A stretch of DNA of 64,000 bases from Lachnospiraceae bacterium (GTDB lineage Bacteria > Bacillota > Clostridia > Lachnospirales > Lachnospiraceae): assembly GCA_003979345.1 (NCBI GenBank), contig RYVZ01000002.1:1-64000 (forward strand), read 5' to 3'. The position numbers and the translations under genes were made by a program. The stretch's first letter is position 1; every line of letters begins with the position of its first letter. Shown here one piece after another: positions 41,788 through 49,842 of this stretch. The notes under the pieces are model-generated. The model saw only the letters and a list, made by a program, of their open reading frames with translations. It was not told the DNA's origin and did not search any database.

Positions 41788-43385
41788 CAAAAAGAAAAAA
41801 GACCGGTTTTGCTTTGGTGCTCGTTTTATTCCTGATGTCCGCCGTGCTGCTTACGGGCTGCCACGGTTCGAGAGGGCTTGATGCATTTTCGATGCCGGAG
41901 ACATTTGATGAATCGCGGAATCTGGAGATCACATTCTGGGCCAAAAACGATACGAATAAAACGCAGACCGACATTTACGAGCGGGCGATCGACGACTTTG
42001 AGCGCCTGTATCCGAATATCAAAGTGAATCTCCGGCTGTACACGAATTACGGAGATATCTATAACGATGTGATCACGAATATTTCCACGAATACGACGCC
42101 GAATGTCTGCATTACCTATCCTGATCATATCGCAACCTATTTGACGGGAACGAATGTGGTCGTTCCGCTGGACGAATTGTTTGCGGATGAACGATACGGT
42201 TTCGGCGGGAGCGAAGTGCATTTTGATTCTGTTGCACGGGATGAGGTCGTTTCACGTTTTTTGGACGAGGGAGCGTTTGACGGGCATTATTATGCGATCC
42301 CGTTCATGCGTTCCACCGAGGCATGTTATGTGAATAAGACGTATGTGGAGGCGCTCGGCTACACGCTGCCCGATGTGCTTACATGGGATTTTGTGTGGGA
42401 AGTGTCCGAGGCAGCAATGGCGGTCGGGGAGGACGGCAATTATCTGGTCAACGGTCAGAATGTATTGATCCCGTTCATTTATAAATCGACCGATAATATG
42501 ATGATCCAGATGTTGTATCAGCATGGCGCCGGTTATTCCACGCCGGAAGGGGAGATTCTTCTTTTTAACGATACGACGAAGGAGCTGCTCTATACGATCG
42601 CGGAGTATGGAAAGAGCAAGGCGTTCTCGACATTCAAGATTTCCAGCTATCCTGCCAATTTCCTCAACGCGGGACAGTGTGTCTTTGCGGTCGATTCGAC
42701 AGCGGGCGCGACATGGATGGGAACTGACGCCCCGCTTCGGGATATCAGCGAGGATAAACTCGTGCGGTTTGAGACTGTGGTCATGCCGGTGCCTCAGTTT
42801 GATCCCGATGAGCCGAAGATGATCTCGCAGGGTCCTTCGGTCTGCTTATTTAACAAAGAAGACCCGCAGGAGGTCTTAGCCTCATGGCTGTTTGCACAGT
42901 ATCTTTTGACGAACGATGTGCAGATCGCCTATGCGGAAACGGAAGGCTATATTCCGGTGACATTAAGGGCGCAGAATTCGGAGGAATACACCGATTACCT
43001 GTCAAGGGGCGGTGAGGACAACGCACTGCATTATGATATCAAGATCAAAGCGGCAAAGCTGTTGATCGACAATACGGATAATACGTTCGTGACGCCGGTG
43101 TTTAACGGATCGGCGTCGCTGCGCGACGCGGCAGGGCAGCTCATCGAGACGACGGTCAAGGCGGTCAGGCGGGGACAGACCGTGGATGAAGCGTTCATGG
43201 AGACGCTTTATGCCGATACGCGCTCACTGTATCGCTTAGATCAGGGAGGTGTCTCAGCTTCCGGGGAAACGGACTTGGGACCGCTCCCGCAGACTGCGGT
43301 CATTCTGCTTGTTTCACTGGCTGTCGTATGGGTTTTTATCATTGTGTATGTTGTGCTGAATAGCAAAAAACATCAAAAAATTTGA
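41784..43385 (+). CDS. Sugar-binding lipoprotein with C-terminal membrane anchor
   Basis: This 533-residue extracellular binding protein has a signal peptide and lipobox LLTGC (Cys26), then a UgpB/MalE-type lobe structure (LEITFWAKNDTNKTQTDIYE at the start). Unusually it ends in a hydrophobic helix of about 21 residues and a basic tail (VYVVLNSKKHQKI), so it seems anchored at both ends. The start is GTG at 41784, overlapping the permease stop. The ligand is unknown but likely an oligosaccharide or sugar derivative. Confidence 0.87.
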   Translation: MTKRKKTGFALVLVLFLMSAVLLTGCHGSRGLDAFSMPETFDESRNLEITFWAKNDTNKTQTDIYERAIDDFERLYPNIKVNLRLYTNYGDIYNDVITNISTNTTPNVCITYPDHIATYLTGTNVVVPLDELFADERYGFGGSEVHFDSVARDEVVSRFLDEGAFDGHYYAIPFMRSTEACYVNKTYVEALGYTLPDVLTWDFVWEVSEAAMAVGEDGNYLVNGQNVLIPFIYKSTDNMMIQMLYQHGAGYSTPEGEILLFNDTTKELLYTIAEYGKSKAFSTFKISSYPANFLNAGQCVFAVDSTAGATWMGTDAPLRDISEDKLVRFETVVMPVPQFDPDEPKMISQGPSVCLFNKEDPQEVLASWLFAQYLLTNDVQIAYAETEGYIPVTLRAQNSEEYTDYLSRGGEDNALHYDIKIKAAKLLIDNTDNTFVTPVFNGSASLRDAAGQLIETTVKAVRRGQTVDEAFMETLYADTRSLYRLDQGGVSASGETDLGPLPQTAVILLVSLAVVWVFIIVYVVLNSKKHQKI

Positions 43386-43545
43386 GCGGATTTTTGTTCT
43401 GCATGCAGTTTTCTTTGGGATGGAATGCAGATTTTTCTTAAAATGTATTGATTTCTGCCCCGTTGTTGAGTACAATGTCAAAGTATGGCAATCAATGGGA
43501 ATCCTTTTTGGGTTCCTGCGCGAAACGAAAAAGAGGAGAATGAAA

Positions 43546-44271
43546 ATGAAAAAGTATGTAGCACTGATTTTGGCGTTTTCCCTTACGCTTGCGCTTGCAG
43601 GCTGCGGCGGAAAAGACGATGCGGGAAGCGACGTGAAGTCCGAGGGCGTTATGACTCATGCAGAGTATATGGCGGCAGCTGTGGACGAGCAGGTTGTGGT
43701 AGAGACTTATGTGCAGGCAAAACAGTCCTGGTGGGATAACAAAGCGACTGTCTATACACAGGACAAAGACGGCGCGTATTTTATTTATGAAATGGCATGC
43801 TCTGAGGAGGATTATGCGAAGCTGACGCCGGGAACCAAGATCAAAGTAACGGGTTACAAGGCGGAGTGGTCCGGTGAGATTGAGATCATGGATGCGACGT
43901 TTGAGATCCAGGATGGCAATTATGTGGCTTCGGCGCTTGATGTGACAAACATGCTCGGAACGGATGAGCTGATCTCCCATCAGAATGAATATGTATCGTT
44001 CAAGGGTATGACCGTGGAGGATGCGGGCAACGGCTCCGCATTCATGTATAAGTGGGATAATTCCGGTACGGACGGCGATGATCTGTATTTCAATGTTTCC
44101 TTTAACGGTCAGACCTATACCTTTACGGTAGAGTCCCATCTGTGTGACAACACGACGGACGTTTATGCGGCAGTGAAGAATCTCCAGATCGGCGATGTTG
44201 TCGATATGGAAGGCTTCTTATACTGGTATGAGGGTGTGAATCCCCATATCACTTCCGTAACTGTAAAGTAA
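43546..44271 (+). CDS. Lipoprotein with OB-like repeats
   Basis: This 241-residue protein has a signal peptide and lipobox LALAGC (Cys20). Two similar parts follow, each with strands such as VVVETYVQAKQSWWDNKATV or YVSFKGMTVEDAGNGSAFMY and a final IGDVVDMEGFL, resembling OB-fold (DUF5689/BOF-like) domains that may bind sugars, nucleic acids or proteins. The ATG at 43546 lies seven bases after AGGAG. It stands alone 160 bases after the ABC operon, with which it may be co-transcribed since no terminator is obvious. Confidence 0.72.
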   Translation: MKKYVALILAFSLTLALAGCGGKDDAGSDVKSEGVMTHAEYMAAAVDEQVVVETYVQAKQSWWDNKATVYTQDKDGAYFIYEMACSEEDYAKLTPGTKIKVTGYKAEWSGEIEIMDATFEIQDGNYVASALDVTNMLGTDELISHQNEYVSFKGMTVEDAGNGSAFMYKWDNSGTDGDDLYFNVSFNGQTYTFTVESHLCDNTTDVYAAVKNLQIGDVVDMEGFLYWYEGVNPHITSVTVK

Positions 44272-44328
44272 TCAGACGCATGTGGAGCGGGTGGATTGTC
44301 TGAAACGGACGGTTCTGCCCGCAACAGA

Positions 44329-44455
44329 GATATTTGTCTGAAACAGACAGATATGTTAAAAGAAGACATATCTGTCTAGGCAGATATATTTTCTGGAGAC
44401 ATGGTGGAATGAGCGATACATTTGCCGAATGGCGGGCGTACCGCTCATTTTTATT
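44329..44455 (+). promoter_or_regulatory. Attenuator-like leader of the ABC-F gene
   Basis: Three arms can pair in exclusive ways: ATATTTGTCTG (ending 44340) or TGTCTG with CAGACA (44344-44349), versus AGACAGATATGT (44345-44356) with ACATATCTGTCT (44366-44377). Further on a terminator hairpin, ATGAGCG...CGCTCAT (44409-44448), is followed by TTTTTATT. A 13-codon open frame starts at 44477. ABC-F resistance genes are often controlled by such leaders; that is inference here. Confidence 0.55.
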
Positions 44456-44547
44456 ATACTTTGGAAAGCGGCATACATATGCTTCTGCCATATTTGGAAG
44501 ATAAATGGAAATTGAAATAGTGATGAAAGAGGAAAAAAGAAAAAACC

Positions 44548-46707
44548 ATGAGGTATCAGATACGAAACGCGCTTGTGCAGTACGGCGCGGACACGATTAT
44601 AGAGGGCGTGAATTTTGAGATTCATGACCATGAGAAGATCGCGGTGGTCGGGCGGAACGGATGCGGAAAGACGACGCTCTTAAAGCTGATCAACGGCGAT
44701 ATTACGATGAGCAACTTAGACAGTGACGAGACCTGCGGTATCACAATGGCGGGCAGGCAGGAAATCGGTTTTTTGCATCAGATCAGTTTTCCGGATGCGG
44801 AGTTAAGTGTCGAGGAGGAGATTAAGAAGGCGTTTGCCGCAGTATTTGCCTGCGAAGCGCGCATGAAAGAGATCGAGCGGCTTCTGGAAGGCGACGCGGC
44901 GGATGACGGTGCGCCGCGGGATTCCGAAGCGGGGCAAACGAGGGAGGAGCGGATTGCGGGTGCGGAGCCTGCGGATGCCGCAGGACAACAGAATGAGGAG
45001 CAGCGCCGTCTGCTCGGCGAATACAATGCGCTGCAGCGGCAGATGGAAGCGCTGAGGGGGTATACGTGGCGCAGGGATATGGAAGTCATGTTTCAGCAGT
45101 TTGGCTTTGCGCTGCCGGATCTACAACGTCCGATCGGCAGTTTTTCAGGAGGACAGCAGACAAAGATCGCGTTCATTAAATTGCTGCTTTCCAGACCGGA
45201 CATTATGCTTTTGGACGAGCCGACAAACCACCTTGACCTGCCGACCATTGAGTGGTTGGAGAATTATCTGCAAAAATATGACAAAGCTGTCGTTATTGTC
45301 TCGCATGACCGGATGTTTTTGGACCGTGTGATCGATGTGACTTATGAGATCGAGTATCACCGCATCAAGCGGTATCCGGGAAATTACAGCGCGTTTGTGA
45401 AGCGCAAAGAGGAAGATTTACAAAAGCAGGAAAAGGATTACGAAGCACAGCAAAAAGAGATCAAGCGTCTGAGCGAGTGGATCGAAAAATGGAAGAATAC
45501 GCCGACGAAGGTGGCTTCGGCACATTCGAAGCAGATGATGATCGAGCATATGGTGAAAATTGAGAAGCCGAGGCGCTTTGACACGAAGACGTTCCGTGCG
45601 ATGTTCACGCCGCGCATCGAAAGCTACAACGAAGTATTGAACGTGAAGGACTTAAAGATCGGCTATGAGAAAGAACTTGCGGAGGTTTCTTTTTTGCTGG
45701 AAAAAGGGCAGAAGCTTGCAATTCTTGGGGAAAACGGTATTGGGAAATCAACGCTGTTAAAAACCATTGTGGGTATTCTGAAACCGCTTTCAGGGCGCTT
45801 TTCATTCGGACCGAACGTGGAATGGGGATATTTTGACCAGCAGGAGGCAGTCGTAAATGATGCGCCGCCCGAACAGACGATTCTGGATAACTTTTGGGAA
45901 GAGTATCCGAAGCTTGTGCGCGAGCAGGTACGCGGGGCGCTCGGGGCGTTTCTTTTTTCCGGGGAAGATGTGATGAAACAGATGGGGCAGCTCTCCGGCG
46001 GCGAGAAGGTGCGTTTGGAGCTTTGCAAAATGTTTTACCGCAAGCCGAATCTGCTTATATTGGATGAGCCGACGAACCATATGGACATGGCGGGCAAAGA
46101 AGCGCTTGAAAAAATGCTGGGTGACTTTCCGGGGACAATCCTGTTTGTATCGCATGACCGCTATTTTGTCAGCCGTATCGCGACGGGTGTGCTGGATTTT
46201 GGCACGCATGAAGTGCGGCAGTACGACGGCAGTTATGAAGAGTATTTAGAAGAAAAACGAAAGCGCGAAAGCGGAGTGATCAAAAACGGGGCGTACGAAA
46301 ACCGAAATGCGGCGAACGCAAAGGCGGGCGGGGCGCAGGGAAGTCAAAACACTGCGGGAGCAAACGCGGCACAGACAAAAGCGGGTATAGCCGGAGCGGG
46401 CGCAGATAACGGGACGAATCCGACACTTCAGGATGTATTTGACAAAAAGACCTATTATAATCCGGGGAAAGTATTATCCCGATTGAAAAAGCAGCTTGAG
46501 AAGTACGAAAAGCAGCTTGAGGAGAGCGAGGCAAAAGCCTCGGAATTATCGCTGCGTCTGATGGACCCGGAGCTTGCCTCGGATTATCAGAAGCTGATGG
46601 AGCTGCAAGGACAGCTTGACGCCGAGGAACATCTGCAGGAGACGCTTTTGGAACGCATGATGGAAACAGAGACGGAGCTGCAGCAGATGGAGCAGCAGAA
46701 CGGTTAA
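44548..46707 (+). CDS. ABC-F family ATPase (ribosome-associated)
   Basis: This 719-residue protein has two ABC domains (Walker A GRNGCGKTT and GENGIGKST, signatures FSGGQQ and LSGGEK) and no membrane part, as in ABC-F proteins that act on the ribosome and can give antibiotic resistance or fix stalled translation. Two hydrophilic inserts interrupt the usual sequence: one near residue 113-150 (GDAADDGAPRDSEAGQTREE...) and one near 580-620 (Ala/Gly-rich). A coiled-coil tail follows. The leader upstream (44329-44455) suggests attenuation control. The exact clade, and so the antibiotic, is unknown. Confidence 0.88.
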   Translation: MRYQIRNALVQYGADTIIEGVNFEIHDHEKIAVVGRNGCGKTTLLKLINGDITMSNLDSDETCGITMAGRQEIGFLHQISFPDAELSVEEEIKKAFAAVFACEARMKEIERLLEGDAADDGAPRDSEAGQTREERIAGAEPADAAGQQNEEQRRLLGEYNALQRQMEALRGYTWRRDMEVMFQQFGFALPDLQRPIGSFSGGQQTKIAFIKLLLSRPDIMLLDEPTNHLDLPTIEWLENYLQKYDKAVVIVSHDRMFLDRVIDVTYEIEYHRIKRYPGNYSAFVKRKEEDLQKQEKDYEAQQKEIKRLSEWIEKWKNTPTKVASAHSKQMMIEHMVKIEKPRRFDTKTFRAMFTPRIESYNEVLNVKDLKIGYEKELAEVSFLLEKGQKLAILGENGIGKSTLLKTIVGILKPLSGRFSFGPNVEWGYFDQQEAVVNDAPPEQTILDNFWEEYPKLVREQVRGALGAFLFSGEDVMKQMGQLSGGEKVRLELCKMFYRKPNLLILDEPTNHMDMAGKEALEKMLGDFPGTILFVSHDRYFVSRIATGVLDFGTHEVRQYDGSYEEYLEEKRKRESGVIKNGAYENRNAANAKAGGAQGSQNTAGANAAQTKAGIAGAGADNGTNPTLQDVFDKKTYYNPGKVLSRLKKQLEKYEKQLEESEAKASELSLRLMDPELASDYQKLMELQGQLDAEEHLQETLLERMMETETELQQMEQQNG

Positions 46708-46765
46708 GGCTGCGGTAAAAGTGGAACAGCCATAAGCAGGGACTGATATAAGACAGGGGGATCGC

Positions 46766-47560
46766 ATGGACGTACAATGTCTGATCGTGGATGATGAGGT
46801 CGAGCTTGCGCAGATGACGCAGGAATATTTCGAAATGTTTGGCGTAAGCTGTGCATGCTGCGCTTCCGGTCGGGAATGCCTTGCTTTTTTGGAAAAAAAT
46901 AAGGCGAAGCTGATCCTGCTTGATATCAATCTTGTGGAGGAGAGCGGTTTTTCCCTGTGCAAAAAGATAAGAGAGACCTCCAATATTCCGATCTTGTTTA
47001 TCAGCGCGCGGGACAGTGACAGTGACGTGCTCATCGCCTTAAACATCGGCGGCGATGATTATATCAAAAAACCGTATTCTTTAAGCGTGCTGCTTGCCAA
47101 GGTGCAGGTCGTCCTGAAACGTATGGAGGCAATGCGGCAGCAGGGGACGGGGAGCGCATCCGGTGAATGTGCCGCAAAAGGGAGCATGCCGGACGGCTGT
47201 GCAGAGAGCGGTGCGGAAAGCCGCGTGGAAAAAGATGCCGTATCGGGAAATACCAATGGCGGCGGTGTTCTGCGCCTTGTTGAAGAAAAGTTTTGCGTGG
47301 TCTTGAAAACAGGCGGACAGGACGGGAAAGAAATCCCGCTCAAGGCAAAAGAATTTGCGCTGCTGAAATGTTTATATGAGCACCGCGGAACGATCGTGAC
47401 GAAGGAACAGCTTTTTGTGTCAGTGTGGGGCGATGCGTTTTACAGTGACGGCACGCTTAACGTACATATCAGGCGGCTTAGGGAGAAGCTTGAGGAGGAT
47501 CCGTCCGACCCGAAAATGATAAAAACCATTTGGGGAACGGGCTATATGCTTGAGGTTTAG
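46766..47560 (+). CDS. OmpR-family response regulator
   Basis: This 264-residue regulator has a receiver domain with Asp9/Asp10, phosphorylation site Asp53 and Lys in YIKKPYS, and a C-terminal winged-helix DNA-binding domain (FALLKCLYEHRGTIVTKEQL, LREKLEEDPSDP, TIWGTGYMLEV). The linker (about residues 125-172) is unusually long and rich in Gly, Ser, Ala and Glu. It is the first gene of a four-gene module with a histidine kinase, ABC ATPase and FtsX-type permease, in the manner of antimicrobial-peptide sensing systems. Confidence 0.92.
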   Translation: MDVQCLIVDDEVELAQMTQEYFEMFGVSCACCASGRECLAFLEKNKAKLILLDINLVEESGFSLCKKIRETSNIPILFISARDSDSDVLIALNIGGDDYIKKPYSLSVLLAKVQVVLKRMEAMRQQGTGSASGECAAKGSMPDGCAESGAESRVEKDAVSGNTNGGGVLRLVEEKFCVVLKTGGQDGKEIPLKAKEFALLKCLYEHRGTIVTKEQLFVSVWGDAFYSDGTLNVHIRRLREKLEEDPSDPKMIKTIWGTGYMLEV

Positions 47561-47601
47561 GGGGCAATTAGCTCCGCGGCTTCCGAAGAAACGGGGGATT
47601 T

Positions 47602-48927
47602 ATGATAAAACTGCGGTATTGTTTTTTGACATATACAGCGGTCATGCTGCTGTTTTTGGGATTGATCGGATATGGCTTTGCCGGAACGGATGCGGACGGC
47701 AGGGATATGGTTTTTTATAACGCTCAGCGTTTGCAGATACAGCAGGCGCTTGAGGACGGGGAGGATCGGGAGCGTATCGAACAGGAATACGACTGTCGTA
47801 TCCTCTTTTTTTCTGACAAGGACTATGCGCTCGCGCTTGGCACTGCATATCAGAACGAAGCACTGATCATGGATCTGGAAGGGATGACAGCGGATACCGC
47901 AGAGCAGGGAAAGGATAACGGGGACACGGGAATAGATACCGCAGAGCCTGTAACGCCGGGGGAAAGCATGGAATCCGCACCGGTCGGCAGGATCATCTGG
48001 AATGCAGGGGAGCAGCGTTATCGGAACATGGAGCGGGCGCTGTTTTTACGCGTGATCGTGATGTGGGGGATTTTGCTTGCGGGCGGGTGCGCGCTGTTTG
48101 GCTTTTTTTATCTGCGTTTTGTCCGCCCGTTCCGGCGGCTGCAGACGTTTGCGGGGCAGATTGCGGCGGGGAATTTAGATATGCCGCTTCCGATGAAGAA
48201 GCATCAGTATTTTGGCGCGTTTACCGAGAGCTTCGACCTGATGCGCGAGGAATTAAAGCGTGCGAAAGAGAGTGAGTATCAGGCGAACCGCAGCAAAAAG
48301 GAACTGGTCGCGGAGCTGTCCCATGATATTAAGACGCCGATCGCGACGATCCGCGCGACCTGCGAAGTGCTTCAGATGAAAGAACTGAATCCCGACACAA
48401 AAGCAAAAGTCGCGGTGATCGATGCAAAGGCGGATATGGTGGGCGCGCTTGCGGGCAATCTGTTTCAGGCCAGTTTGGAAGAACTGGAAATGCTCAAAGT
48501 CGAGCCGGTTGAGGAGCAGTCACCCTGTATCCGCGGAATGCTTGAGGAATCAAGCGGCTATACGGAGATCCGCATAGAAGGAGAAATGCCGTCCTGCCTA
48601 GTATGGATGGATAAGCTCAGACTGCGGCAGGTCATCGACAACCTGATCAGCAATTCATGGAAATATGCCGGTACGCCGGTTACCGTAAATTTTTATGAGA
48701 CGGAAGAAATTTTGGGAATCCGCATCAGGGACGAGGGGGAAGGCGTGGGAGAGGAGGAACTCTTACTGATCAGTGATAAATATTATCGTGGAAATAATGC
48801 GAAGGGAAAGGGCGGATCGGGGCTGGGACTTTATCTGGCGAAATTGTTCATGGAGCAGATGTACGGCGGAATCGAATTTTATCAGGATCAGGGATTTGTC
48901 GCTGAACTGACACTAAAAAAGGTCTGA
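47602..48927 (+). CDS. Sensor histidine kinase
   Basis: This 441-residue kinase has an N-terminal membrane helix, an external domain of about 110 residues with a low-complexity acidic part, a second membrane helix (MWGILLAGGCALFGFFYLRF), a HAMP segment, the phosphoacceptor His in AELSHDIKTPIATIRATCEV, and the HATPase motifs NLISNSWKYA, RDEGEGVGEEEL and GGSGLGLYLAKL. The external domain distinguishes it from the BceS type, which lacks one. It probably phosphorylates the regulator just upstream. Confidence 0.92.
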   Translation: MIKLRYCFLTYTAVMLLFLGLIGYGFAGTDADGRDMVFYNAQRLQIQQALEDGEDRERIEQEYDCRILFFSDKDYALALGTAYQNEALIMDLEGMTADTAEQGKDNGDTGIDTAEPVTPGESMESAPVGRIIWNAGEQRYRNMERALFLRVIVMWGILLAGGCALFGFFYLRFVRPFRRLQTFAGQIAAGNLDMPLPMKKHQYFGAFTESFDLMREELKRAKESEYQANRSKKELVAELSHDIKTPIATIRATCEVLQMKELNPDTKAKVAVIDAKADMVGALAGNLFQASLEELEMLKVEPVEEQSPCIRGMLEESSGYTEIRIEGEMPSCLVWMDKLRLRQVIDNLISNSWKYAGTPVTVNFYETEEILGIRIRDEGEGVGEEELLLISDKYYRGNNAKGKGGSGLGLYLAKLFMEQMYGGIEFYQDQGFVAELTLKKV

Positions 48928-48950
48928 GAAAACGGTCGATTTAAGGATCA

Positions 48951-49016
48951 GTTAAGAAATAGACAGGGAATGGGTTAAGACATATTTACAGACTGCTGTT
49001 AAAATCATGGTATAGA
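48951..49016 (+). promoter_or_regulatory. Direct repeats and -10 of the ABC transporter promoter
   Basis: GTTAAG occurs at 48951 and 48974, and GTTAAA at 48998, spaced 23-24 bases. A TGG-TATAGA extended -10 follows at 49008-49016, with no -35. This looks like a promoter activated by the OmpR-type regulator encoded upstream. Confidence 0.5.
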
Positions 49017-49084
49017 GATGAGACGTCCGGCGGCGTTTCGCAGTTGCCTGCAAAGTACGGCATGCAGAAGGGAGAAAAAAACAA

Positions 49085-49840
49085 ATGGGCAGTATTTTAA
49101 CAGCAAAAGATTTATGCAAGACATTTTCCAACGAGAGCGTGCAGCAGCATGTATTAAAAAACTTAAATCTTTCCGTTGAACAGGGGGATTTTACCGTCAT
49201 CATGGGAAATTCCGGTTCCGGAAAGAGCACGCTGCTTTATGCGCTTTCGGGGATGGATCGTCCGACGCTCGGAAGCGTTTCGTATCACGGGGAGGAAATT
49301 TCGAAGCTTGACAACGATGCTCTTGCCATTTTCAGGCGCAGGCATTGCGGATTCGTATTTCAGCAGAATTACTTAAACGATACGATGAGCGTGCTCGACA
49401 ATATTATCGTGTGCGGTCTGCTGGTGGGAAAGAACCGCCGCGCGGTTGCGGAACACGCAAGGGAATTGTTAAAACAGGTCGGCGTGGAGGAGCAGTCGTT
49501 CGGGAAATTTCCGACGCAGTTATCCGGCGGCGAACAGCAGCGGGTTGCGGTGGTCCGCGGCATCATCAATGAGCCGGAGATCCTGTTTGCCGACGAGCCG
49601 ACCGGCGCGCTCAATTCGCAGAATGCGGAGCATGTGCTGAATCTGTTTACCGGCTTAAACCGCAGGGGACAGAGTATTGTGATGGTGACGCACGATATGA
49701 AATCCGCCAGAAGGGGGAACCGTGTTCTCTACTTAAAAGACGGCGTGATCACCGGGGAATGTAATCTCGGCGCCTATGAGAGCGGCGATGAGAAACGCCA
49801 TGCGCGGCTGCGCGGATTCTTGCAGGAAATGGGGTGGTAG
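49085..49840 (+). CDS. ABC ATPase, LolD/BceA-like
   Basis: This 251-residue ATPase has Walker A GNSGSGKST, signature LSGGEQQRVAVVRGI and Walker B ILFADEP, and resembles the ATPase partners of FtsX/MacB-type permeases. The permease starts two bases after its stop. With the two-component system upstream it probably forms a peptide or antibiotic stress module. A C-terminal helical extension is present. Confidence 0.92.
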   Translation: MGSILTAKDLCKTFSNESVQQHVLKNLNLSVEQGDFTVIMGNSGSGKSTLLYALSGMDRPTLGSVSYHGEEISKLDNDALAIFRRRHCGFVFQQNYLNDTMSVLDNIIVCGLLVGKNRRAVAEHARELLKQVGVEEQSFGKFPTQLSGGEQQRVAVVRGIINEPEILFADEPTGALNSQNAEHVLNLFTGLNRRGQSIVMVTHDMKSARRGNRVLYLKDGVITGECNLGAYESGDEKRHARLRGFLQEMGW

Positions 49841-49842
49841 AC

